A DNA stretch of 64,000 nt. Source: Antedon mediterranea. Taxonomy: Eukaryota; Echinodermata; Crinoidea; Comatulida; Antedonidae. Location of the stretch: assembly GCF_964355755.1 (NCBI RefSeq), contig NC_092677.1, positions 19,066,101 to 19,130,100 of the forward strand. The letters are read 5' to 3'. The notes beneath the pieces were generated by a model. The model worked only from the letters and a program-made list of their open reading frames with translations, was not told the DNA's origin and did no database searches. The position numbers and the translations under genes are program-made. Shown in pieces: positions 47,001 through 53,600 of this stretch (its first letter is position 1; each line of letters opens with the position of its first letter).

Positions 47001-47266
47001 ACGTTTCGGCCCACAAAGTGGGATGTTTCTACGTCCCACCAAAAGTGGGCCGAATAGTCCCAGGCCGAATCGTCTCAGGGCCGAATCGTCCTGGAACAAC
47101 CTACCTGACAATCGGCCAAGATTTCATTGACAGCAGACTTCTTTGAACTACCAAAGTTATCCGTTTTAACAAACCCCCATTCTTTAACAACTTGCGGGAA
47201 CTCGTCTTTTTTAAATCGATTCAATGTTTGTTTTAAAAACAATGTTACATCTTGACTATTAATCAT
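31829..47266 (-). CDS. CENPN: Centromere protein N (CENP-N)
   Basis: A minus-strand gene assembled from exons 47266-47105, 42974-42929 (or to 42914), 37993-37920, 35136-34957, 34335-34161, 33263-33058 and 32053-31829. CENP-N belongs to the constitutive centromere-associated network. It reads CENP-A nucleosomes with its N-terminal pyrin-like and central domains and binds CENP-L through its C-terminal domain. The C-terminal exons decide the call: LETTFRGTDFAPAMDQKKPF, then RCRVKF, and LEGIKQLGPAGLA follow the human order ETKF...EPLRCLIKF...LLEALKSLAPAGIA. The first exon (FLKQTLNRF, KEWGF, SSKKSAV) matches the human N-terminus. The last four exons join in perfect phase. One short exon between 47105 and 42974 was not found, and the junction 42929/37993 gives a stop with the strongest donor (see findings). 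Length would be about 370 aa against 339 in human. Confidence 0.9.
32370..32740. repeat. Dispersed repeat family R1, copy 2
   Basis: Same family and strand as 61-440. Shared GGCCATATGATGACGTCAC, ATTCGTATCTACAATCC and TTACTGTAAAGATGAAA. It lies in the last CENP-N intron. Confidence 0.8.
32853..33033. mobile_element. Long-TSD transposon copy 3 (181 bp, decayed)
   Basis: Ends GGTGTCACAAAACCTAAGATC and CTTTCGTGATTTTAGGTTTTG with GTGACACC outermost. The flanking TATTTTCAAAA (32842-32852) and TATTTTTAAAA (33034-33044) are an 11-bp duplication with one mismatch. Same family as 25548-27724 and 45686-46746 but internally deleted. Its right end stops 24 bp from the exon ending at 33058. Confidence 0.82.
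33058..33263 (-). CDS. CENPN: CENP-N internal exon
   Basis: Acceptor TTTCTAAAG before 33263, donor GTAAGT at 33057. It begins with two bases completing a Thr codon, then FEHVHSHIVHFINPIDLYYL and later RICCEDIQEKKQRKEINIST, like human RIIHENIVEKERVQRITQET. Confidence 0.9.
33264..34160. other. CENP-N intron, no feature seen
   Basis: AT-rich with no repeat or frame worth naming. Confidence 0.4.
34161..34335 (-). CDS. CENPN: CENP-N internal exon
   Basis: Acceptor ATTTTACAG before 34335, donor GTAAGT at 34160, 58 codons plus one base. QELKLTGRNLHSLADMVLN matches human VKMDLRSRYLDSLKAIVF. Confidence 0.9.
34957..35136 (-). CDS. CENPN: CENP-N internal exon (central domain)
   Basis: Acceptor CTTTTACAG before 35136, donor GTATGT at 34956, 60 codons in phase 0. 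SDSLWFHVAI and SNSFLIVHYPHSPYIMV match human ENAVWIRIAW and TYVVYYSQTPYAFT. Confidence 0.9.
35749..37876 (-). mobile_element. Penelope-like retroelement closed by inverted 168-bp repeats
   Basis: Two 168-bp arms (35749-35916 and 37709-37876) are reverse complements as far as I can read them. They enclose an RT-GIY-YIG frame on the minus strand. The left arm overlaps the end of the ORF, so the right arm is a second, inverted copy of the element's 3' end. It lies in a CENP-N intron, 44 bp from the donor of the exon ending at 37920, on the same strand. Penelope elements often carry terminal repeats in unusual arrangements; the exact joining here is inference. Confidence 0.88.
35849..37708 (-). 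CDS. Penelope-like reverse transcriptase with GIY-YIG endonuclease, N-terminally truncated
   Basis: The frame is open from the arm junction at 37708 down to the stop at 35849. It has no ATG upstream of NLTPKERKAINNLKKDKS (near 37.69-37.65 kb), so the usual N-terminal extension is lost. RT motifs: LPADKGRSTVIL, CLPKIHKP, motif A VSFDVVSLFT, GIAMGSPISPILANLYLE, catalytic YVDD. A GIY-YIG nuclease follows (IYEVTCRNCPQVYIGETGR and NDHK). RT and GIY-YIG in that order are diagnostic of Penelope-like elements. About 610 intact codons without a stop suggest recent insertion. Autonomy is doubtful because of the missing N-terminus. The last ~22 residues are encoded by the terminal repeat. Confidence 0.93.
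   Translation of the reverse strand, partial: PSNLTPKERKAINNLKKDKSILILPADKGRSTVILNTNDYKDKVGTMVSDTNVYELLKRNPTQNYKRKVVNIIGRLFKEKKINYREKEWLFPTAEIVPRLYCLPKIHKPNWPLRPIVDNINTVFYTVAQFLTKILGPLVGNTEHHVTYSGELASELKEIIVKPSETFVSFDVVSLFTKTPVEEALKVVENRLTTDPTLLDRTKLHVTDIMELLGLIVNKTYFSFNGNIYRQIQGIAMGSPISPILANLYLEWLEHQAINTAPTNIKPVYWKRYVDDVLAIIPIGTVHTFNTHLNNIDITDNIKFTTESMTNNTIPFLDMLITLNDNGTVTTSVYRKPTHTDQYLHFNSHHPLEHKLGLINTLVDRAEKVVGDMDLRKVEMDNIKKALHNCQYPEWSFQRRRKKNKGHEPQKEKIKMRGSIGIPYVKGMAERIRRTLSYHNVGTYFLPQNKIKNSLVHPKDKIEKMDTCGVIYEVTCRNCPQVYIGETGRALQTRINDHKKDVTTNTGGVMTRASRTSTSSIIHKSAITEHVIKHNHVPNWEATILTKEPKRKDRQIRESLHIRRNKEKTMNRDTGAHELSHLYNDLIDTSPGRAPHNLQPTTGGVQRHQQMTSRMTKLH
37920..37993 (-). CDS. CENPN: CENP-N internal exon (SADLTNPYVIQRKIKKQ)
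   Basis: Acceptor TTCATTATAG before 37993, donor GTAAGT at 37919. Phase 2 in, phase 0 out, matching the next exon. The amphipathic QRKIKKQISSFFKH corresponds to human FKNSFKKILQRALKN. Confidence 0.78.
38041..38185 (+). mobile_element. tRNA-derived SINE head
   Basis: Box-A-like TTGGTGGTTAACAGG and box-B-like GGGGGTCAATCC about 35 bp apart, followed by a non-tRNA body. A relic, not a functional tRNA. Confidence 0.5.
38191..38425. repeat. 47-bp minisatellite, 5 copies
   Basis: The unit starts TATGAAATACTGTAGTTTAT. Copies are identical except for one G/C position near the unit end (GAATGTGT or GAATGTCT), which alternates along the array. Confidence 0.93.
39371..39386 (+). promoter_or_regulatory. 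Leader-intron splice acceptor that decides the start codon
   Basis: TTTTTTCTTTATGACAG ends at 39384, then AA, then ATG. The ATG inside the tract is read as part of the intron because the paralogue at 23841 has the same CAG-AA-ATG arrangement without an upstream ATG. Confidence 0.7.
39387..41108 (+). CDS. RING-NHL (TRIM2/3/71-like) protein without B-box, 573 aa, paralogue 2
   Basis: Probable E3 ubiquitin ligase, one coding exon, antisense inside a CENP-N intron. I start at the ATG at 39387. The upstream in-frame ATG at 39378 lies inside the splice acceptor TTTCTTTATGACAG, which ends at 39384, so it should be removed with the leader intron. From that start the RING ligands are C11, C14, C30, H32, C35, C38, C51 and C54, identical in spacing to paralogue 1. 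No B-box follows. A Lys/Glu-rich coiled coil covers about 130-245, and five or six NHL repeats run from about 325 to the end (VTDTTNNCIHKFSLDGQYIN, VADSGNCRVQVFDHNG), ending FNGRIQIL. The substrate cannot be predicted. Confidence 0.93.
   Translation: MAESLAKLLECPVCFEEYHLVTKLPKMLPCQHTLCLSCLMRLKKKDHRIKCPVCRTWHCVPIGGLETIANNITLIGVLESQSGTVSSVPLDVLERRTSMLERINSVYEKHADDTFICSVNTNPDRNNVESLKQYLDGKLKSLKKLGKAEIMDDEVHEKVNDNCKTTKEEIDRIFQAQIEMMQRRQRKLHQEVDKYMKEEKERIQDTQRGVIAEMNDIVDTCRRIENRLSTANTLTENELLAYSQKCTRYELKIQNGKAKLDVVKSVVTFTEFNGENLRISINKFGKVSAIIKENMPRYIPLNCCRREPVMIGKNILDGNLLEDGPIAVAVLANNSIAVTDGVNSCIRVFNKQGKLDLSFGKENLHYPTGLCLNMNEEFVVTDKTGKIRIFSKDGKFLRDLATTDSAIVGVPRMIGIACDESFKYYVGNRKSHQIDVFYPNGKYASRFKAPSMLMNPQGLTTYNGNLYVTDTTNNCIHKFSLDGQYINNIGKRGQCNGQFDFPCGIVCDSNGKIIVADSGNCRVQVFDHNGIWMTSYGSKGKGKLQFDSPSGVALSTHGRVIVADRFNGRIQIL
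41569..41574 (+). terminator. Candidate polyadenylation signal of RING-NHL paralogue 2
   Basis: AATAAA about 460 nt after the stop. Not unique in this AT-rich sequence. Confidence 0.3.
41773..42494. repeat. 60-bp satellite-like array, 12 copies without visible differences
   Basis: The unit starts CCATGCAAGACTGGTGACCA and ends GTTCTACTCAATA. All twelve copies read the same, with a sharp end at each side. As 60 is divisible by 3, a 266-codon minus-strand frame of a 20-residue repeat results. There is no start context, domain or splice support, so I do not call it a gene. Confidence 0.97.
42929..42974 (-). CDS. CENPN: CENP-N internal exon (KEIKPKTVFELQL)
   Basis: The acceptor GATTTTTTCAG before 42974 is strong, and donor GTAAGTT follows at 42928. 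The peptide KKEIKPKTVFELQLI aligns with the human region HQHQKVWEVFQM. Joining this donor to 37993 makes T+GA, a stop. A second donor GTATAC at 42913 would give CGA (Arg) and keep the frame, so the exon may end at 42914. Confidence 0.6.
43102..43138 (-). ncRNA. Hammerhead-ribozyme-like core
   Basis: The minus strand reads CTGATGA (43138-43132), a hairpin GACCTACAG / CTGTAAGGTC, then GAAA (43105-43102). This is the hammerhead order. One extra T lies between CTGATGA and the hairpin, and I could not confirm stems I and III or the cleavage site. Such motifs are known in Penelope-element terminal repeats; this may be a relic of one. Confidence 0.35.
43457..43600. repeat. 24-bp minisatellite, 6 copies
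   Basis: Unit TTCACCTATTGTCAATGTCA followed by CGCA. Only single-base variants are seen (CCCGCA in one copy, ATGCA in the last). Confidence 0.95.
43810..44500 (+). pseudogene. Decayed ORF with PHD-like zinc finger
   Basis: In-frame pieces read MYKCIEFQCNTNQEGFFCKE, CERWQHRACN, and after stops EWMCNQC, a C4HC3-like ligand series. A further open piece at 44208-44348 (DTLLDRLSFQYTQKIDNDKQ onward) and one near 44.41-44.51 kb follow. Similar WQHR-type fingers occur with transposon proteins. The host family is a guess; several stops make it non-functional. Confidence 0.45.
44870..45465. mobile_element. Dispersed element X, copy 2 (inverted relative to 30440-31205)
   Basis: Blocks CTATAATTTATAGGTCCCAG, CAATGATTAATTTTAAAATG and TAAGAAATATTTCTTG match the complement of copy 1. 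Confidence 0.7.
45686..46746. mobile_element. Long-TSD transposon copy 2 (1061 bp)
   Basis: Ends GGGTGTCACGAAAGCTCAG and CTGAGCTTTCGTGACACCC. The duplication ATGAATTTGG at 45676-45685 and 46747-46756 is a perfect 10 bp. It lacks the nested insertion of copy 1, so it shows the ancestral arrangement. The 69-codon minus-strand frame at 46134-46343 matches a 65-codon frame in copy 1 at both ends but with a frame shift between, so coding is doubtful. Confidence 0.92.
46830..46873. repeat. 17-bp perfect hairpin
   Basis: CCATGGAGGAAAAAATA at 46830-46846 and its complement at 46857-46873 with a 10-nt loop, inside the composite transposon. Confidence 0.9.
47105..47266 (-). CDS. CENPN: CENP-N exon 1 (start codon, pyrin-like domain)
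   Basis: ATG at 47266-47264 (MINSQDVTLFLKQTL), 54 codons, phase-0 donor CAG/GTAGGT at 47104. Mobile-element sequence begins 25 bp downstream in the intron. Confidence 0.88.
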
Positions 47267-47586
47267 ATTAATGAATTATTGCTTGCGTAATTCTCAGCAT
47301 GCCAGCAACACCACCACCAACAACAACACAAACAAGAAAAGCGCCAAAAAGTACATGTTTAAAAACTAGATAGCGCCACCGCCGCTCGATCGTCACCCCT
47401 AGGCTCTCTTTTCTCCCAAAAAAAAACATAAACATAGAAAGTATGATGGAAAGTAGCACACCCACCGTACGCCGCCACACCATGTCATGTAGCCTAGGCT
47501 AGACCTAAGCTTTAACATTTTAATTAAATAGGCTTTTGGGCGCTAGTTTAGTTTTTTGTCCTAATTATGATGATGCATCCATCATA
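47267..47586. promoter_or_regulatory. Putative bidirectional promoter, CENP-N and the unknown gene
   Basis: The two start codons are 320 bp apart and diverge. The interval has more GC and CpG than its flanks (CCACCGCCGCTCGATCG, CCGTACGCCGCC). No TATA box at a usual distance is convincing. Shared promoter use is inferred from spacing. Confidence 0.55.
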
Positions 47587-47626
47587 ATGATTGAGCAAAG
47601 CAGAACAACTGTCCGAAGAAAAGTTG
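47587..47626 (+). CDS. Unknown gene, exon 1
   Basis: ATG at 47587, 13 codons plus G, donor GTAAGA at 47627. The first G of a Gly codon is completed by GA at 55128, which supports the link. An in-frame upstream ATG is not used because ATGATGCATCCATCATAA just before is a short upstream ORF in another frame. Confidence 0.65.
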
Positions 47627-50600
47627 GTAAGAAAACTTAAAAAGGGGCCTAACTAGGCCTAGAGGCCTAGTTAGGGCCTAGCTAGGCCTAGTACTAGTAG
47701 GCCAGGTGGAGGCCTAGTAGGTAGGCTAGGGCTACTTAGGCCTATCCTAGTAGTAGTAGAGAGGCCTACTAGGCCTTCGGCTTAGTAGGCTAGCTTCAGG
47801 CCTAGCTAGCTAGGTCTAGGCCTACTTCTATGGCCTAGCCTAGTAGTAGGCCAGGGCCTACCATTCTAATCGGTTTACGATGAAATCGGTCGCGTCTGAA
47901 ATCGGTCGCGTTTGAAATCGATAAAATCAACTTCCGGTATTTTGTATGAGAGCTATACGTTTGATGATATCGGTCGCGTTTGAAATCGGTCGCGCTATTT
48001 TGTATGGAGCGAGATACATGCTATTGCTAGCGGAATATACATTTTCTTTGTTTATATAGTCTATATTTAATTGAAATTTATTATGTACATACTAGATTAT
48101 TTATGTGGATATTTTTTATTTTGGTTAATAAATATTTATTATCAATCATTTTTTTTTATTTCACAGGTCTCGGAGAAGGACTGTCTTTTCAAAATGACAC
48201 GTTTAAATATTTTATTAGGCACAATAATAATTTACCTCTATTTTATTATGTACTATAATTAATATATTTATTATAGAGAATATACGTCTGTGTCTTTTAT
48301 TATGCAAATAATTACGTAAAAGAGAACAATTTATTTAAAAACAATAATTGTTACAATGTATAGCCCGTAAAGCCAGCGTATCCATTTTTTTACTTATATT
48401 ATGCATACTGTTTGGCAGATATATCATATCCATGTCGTTTACAACTTACTATGGATCACCTTATTTTAATTTCTATTTTATGTCCGTACGTATGTCCGAT
48501 AATATTATTAAGTATATAATGGTTATTGTTGAGGCAAATCACGTGTATATTTTTATTTCTAATGTTTAGGCCTAAAATAGTTTCTAGTAAATATGATTGT
48601 TATATGCGGATCGTTAAAAGGCGAGTTACTGAAATAAACCCCGAAATAAGCCATATCGTCTATGATAATGCACATTATTTTGCTGACGGGGATTTCCTTT
48701 TAAAAAAAAAACACGCACTAGTAGTGTGTCAAATCATGGACAAAACACGTACGATTGTTGTCCATGGCCAGGTAAAGATGATGTATAGGCCTATTATAAC
48801 CACGTTTGAAACATCTATAGGCCTCCTGCACGTTTTTTTGTGAAACCTAGTTCCATGGTGAAACGATGTATATAATAACGTATATATGTCGGCGATACTA
48901 GATTTTAATTTGAATTATCTTTTATTTCTTCATTTATTATAATAATCATTTAATGTAAATAATTAAGTACCACTCAGTGTCTCACATCCGTACGCCGTTC
49001 GTAAATCTAAATGTTAAAAATATCAGTGCAAGATTACCTCTTTGAGAATCGTGTCCTTTTTTATTATCCATCAATTATTATTCTCACATCTAGGCCTATC
49101 ATTGTACATCATAGTCCTACTGTATAGGCCCGGTAGATTGATTTATAACGGCATATAATATTATTTTATTAGTATTATCCTAAAACCATGCTCACGTAAC
49201 CGTGGCGGATATTGAACGTAAAAATCATCGTCATACATCATCTTCCTTTATTGCACAATAGGCGCGTCTACTTGTTTAATATTAAATTATTTCAAAATTT
49301 TCAAAACCTTAAACAGCGGCATGCTAATCTTTTCAAAAACTTAAATAATATCCAATAAAACTTTTTAAAACGTTCAATTTTCTAAACGAACACATTACAA
49401 TTATTCATTAACACCTGTAAGATAAAATGAAAACACAAATTATTTATAAATAATGAGATAAATATTTATATTTATTGTACTTAAAAAATAATAACGATCG
49501 AGGTAAAAAAAATGTTAATAGTAATTAGTATTAGAAATTCTATATTCAAAATTAACTAAATAAAAACATACCGGTAATTAGCGTTTTCATTACAAATTTA
49601 TCTAGTGCGTCACATGCAAAATAGAGAGACAGGTTTCAAACGCGACAGATTTCAAACACGACCGATATCATCAAACGTATAGCTCTAGCGGCGCGCCATA
49701 CAAAATACCGGAAGTTGATTTTATCGCGACCGATTTCAAACGAGACCGATTCCATCTGACACCTTCTAATCTAGGCCTAGCCTACTACCTAGCTAACTAG
49801 GCCTACTAACTAGATGTAGGCTAGGTAGTACTCTGACAGGTGGTAACAGCCTAGGCCCTAGCTAACTACTAGGCCGGTGTCTGATAAATAATTAGACTTA
49901 AATTTTATTATATTATATTCAGTATGTGTCTAATTTCAGGTTTATACTTTTAAAAGTTTATTCATATCCTACTAGAGTAGTTAGTACTATAATCTAGGGC
50001 CTAGGCCTGTTGTTGTAAAACGAACTAGCAGAAAGTAGTGTAGCTATACCTGTTGAACTGGGCTTGCCTCTTTGGATTCATTGCCCAGTTGCCAATACTA
50101 CAATCTTCGGTATCTTGTATAAAACACGGTAAACACACAGTGCCTATTCCGCCGGTGAGTGGTGTCTATTGTATCCGTGCGTACGTTATCCGTTCAAAAC
50201 CTCAAGAGACCGCTGATCTCTTTAGGTCAACACACATGACCTCAGGTCACTCAGTGGACTGAACCATTTTGTGGAAGGGTATTTCACTACACTTCCCCCG
50301 ATTTTATAGGGCCGGTGCTCGGGTGGTCATGCTGTAAAACAAAACAATAATTTCTGGTTAACGCTAATGATAACTGAACCAAGTGCATCTTCTAGCACCA
50401 CACAAAAATAACATAATAACAACTTAAAACTTTAGTTGGCCTCCGGAATGGTCGGCTCTACACCATCAGGAAGAGATCCTGGCCATTCTTCCGGGTCAAG
50501 TCTAAGACTCGTCGTCCTGGCCCAAGATTCTTCTGACTGCCTCTGCGGTTTTTTTTTTTTTTAACCATATTTAATGAGAGTGATCCATCCAGCAATTGCT

Positions 50601-53600
50601 GATCATTAGGGACCCTCAGAGGTTCACAAGACAAACATATACACAAGATGCTCATATAAACAAAGTCTTATTACAAGTCCTTGGGAGTGGAGTTGTAATT
50701 TTGTCCTTAGAGAAAATCCTGACATGTGACAGGACTTCCACCCAGAATCCTTGATGTGGTAGCCAAGCATCATAACCACCAAGCCACAACTCCACTCCTA
50801 GAGCAGATGTGGTGCACCCACTCGTTGCCCCGGAGGAGCGAAGTGGGGCCCATCCAACTCCACCAACAGGCGGCGGTCTTCCGTGCGAAAGATGTGTCTG
50901 CAGGCGTCCTTCTGCTCTGCGTTGAAATGCTCCACCGACAGTCACCGTGTAAAGCTGAAATAGGCTAGGGGCAAAACACTCCTGAACCTATCGACCAGTA
51001 ACACAGTCGAGGAGAAGTTATGAAACAGAATGCGTACACTTCTTGAAATTCGTGCTAGCTGCAAGATGTTAAGGCAGTTCTGGTAGCACGTTTCCGCCAT
51101 TGGGTCATTGCGGCTGCCTCTCATGTTCAGGCAGATCGCTAGGTGGTGTCGCCAGAAGGCCGCGCAACACTCCTGTCTAAACCAATCGGCTACCAGAACG
51201 GAGTGGTCCAGGCCAATCTTCCTGAGCAGGTAACGCCGGAGCGCACCAAGGCTTTCAGTCGGGAGAGTTGACCAGGAGAGACACCGCCACCTCATACCCC
51301 TCTCGCCGAAGGCAATAGATCTCCTCTGCTGAAGGGTAGGAGGGAGGGTCGCAAAAGATGGCGACACCCCCGACAGGTTGTACCGGCTTCATCTGAGCTC
51401 CAGCAGGCTCAGCTAGTAAGCTCCATCAGCGTTGCTTGAGGAGACAGCCTCAGAGAGGAGTGCAAGCGGTCCGGTTGGAAGTGGGCGTTGAACACTCCTT
51501 GCGTTGTGCGTACTGTCTTCTTCTCCCGCCTGGGGGGGGGTCGGTGACCTGACCCTCCTCTTGGAGGGCGAGCTGCGTTTGACGTTCTTAGGTCTGGTGG
51601 CTGAGCGAGGAAATCACCGATTGGTGAATAGTCTATCAGCCAGTAGTCTGTAGATGAAGTGTCGTTCAACAAAACGTCCTGTCATCTGCATACTGTATAG
51701 GTACTGTAGGTCTAGTGGCGCCATCACAAAGTCTCCCTATCATAAAGTCGAGAATACATACTCTAATGCATAGGATAAGTTAAAGCAACGCGAACTGATT
51801 TAATTGATTTAAAACGTCCGATTTCCTGCTGTTTTGATAATTGTTTTCACATTTCTCTTCATTTAACTTCACTTCTACTAGGCCTAGGCTAGTCAAATTT
51901 TCACCATTGTTCTTTTATTTTATTCCAAATTTAATAATAGTTTTAACAATCTTAATTTTAATTCATTTAGTAAACAAATCTCTTCACACTTTTTATTTTA
52001 ATCTACCAAGGAGGAGGTATATTTTATTTGTAGTCGATCGTGTGTTTTTGTTTGTTTGTTAGCAGGATTATTCAAAAAGTGATTGCAATGCAAGATCTTT
52101 ACAGAAAGATATGTGGTCAAGGACCACTCCAATTTAAAGCCAGTTAATAAATAAAAATTCATATATTTAATGTCAAAAAAAGGACTCGTTACTACTACAG
52201 TAGGTTGTCTCACATTTAATGTCATAAACCACATAGTTCCAACCTATATATGGCCTAATCCCATCATGAAAGACGATAACCTACTCTGCTAGTGACGAAT
52301 ACTACAAAGCCTTTCACATTCAGCAACATATGCATTGGCAGGTAATTGGTGAGGTTGGAGGCAAGAGTTTCCCAAAAACCAGTGGAAATATTAAAAGAAA
52401 AAAGATTACGCAAGTTGATAACATTTTTAAAACCGAGTTTTGGACGTCTGCATGGTCAGGCTGAGTCAGACAGTTCACCATAGAAAATATTTTTGGTAGG
52501 CGGTAATCTTACTGCCGAAATAACATGACCAGACCAGCATAAGCGCCGTTTTCTAAGCATGGTAAATATATCAGTTGTACTAATAATTGACAAGAAACTC
52601 CTGATGACTAAACGTGGTCCAGGACTCAGAGCAATATAACAGGACACTTAGCACACGCAATGTATGCGAGTCTTCAATTTGATGACAAATGCAACAAAAG
52701 TAAACACAACAGCACCATACAATCTCAAACTGTTGGTTTATTTGCTGTTCCTCATCCTAAGACTTACAAGCATAGCGTTGACTATAGAGCCTTATCCTTA
52801 CATAATAATCTCCCGTCCTTTATTCAATCTACTGTAGGAAATTTTAAGAAAAACAAATATCTTATCCATTGAGACCCATGTCCTAAACTTAACAAGTTTT
52901 CTGACCTGTGTCTCTTTTTTTTTTATCTTTTGTGGTAGCCACCACCTTTATTCATCATTCAATCTTTCATAAATATATTACAATTGTTGTATATATTCTC
53001 ATTTCATATAATACAGTATATAATACATTTCTGTTTCCTCAGTAGTTTTACTTTTTTTTTTCTATTAACACATGTTATTTTCAACATCCTACTTAACATC
53101 TAATATTCAATTACCAATGTTTGTTTTTTCTTCTGATTAGAACAATCAGTTGTATTCATTTCGTAACCTGTTCTTATATAATTTCTACTAGTACTGATTT
53201 CTTTTTTGTATACATATAATCTATTCTAACCCTTTCCCATTCTCTTAGCTTTTTTTTTTCATTTTTTTTTTTAGATATTTACAATCATAGTATACTATTA
53301 CCGTTGCATTTGTTTCGATCAAACATATATTTAATTAACAATGCATATTCTCTCTTTTAACTGTAAATTACTACTTACTAGCTATTTAAACTAACAAAAT
53401 ATTAACATTGCTTTTTATTTTGAATAACAAAATATTTTCATTTAACATTGCTTTTTAATTTTATTTTAAAAAAATCCACTTTTCAACAGAGTTTCTTTTG
53501 CCTTATTGTTACATAAAATTTACTTGAAACATAGCGAATGTTGCATGAAATAGTTAGTGAGTCCAAGATATATCATAAAAACCATAAAATATTTAACTAC

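Larger units (their letters stand above)
44648..47080. mobile_element. Composite transposon with GATTCGGC inverted ends
   Basis: Left CCTGAGACAATTCGGCC with GGGACGATTCGGC. Right GCCGAATAGTCCC with GGCCGAATCGTCTCAGG, an inverted pair. Inside are element X copy 2 (44870-45465), long-TSD copy 2, and a direct duplication of about 200 bp (45490-45685 and 46808-47000). The right end lies 25 bp from the CENP-N exon 1 donor. Confidence 0.7.
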
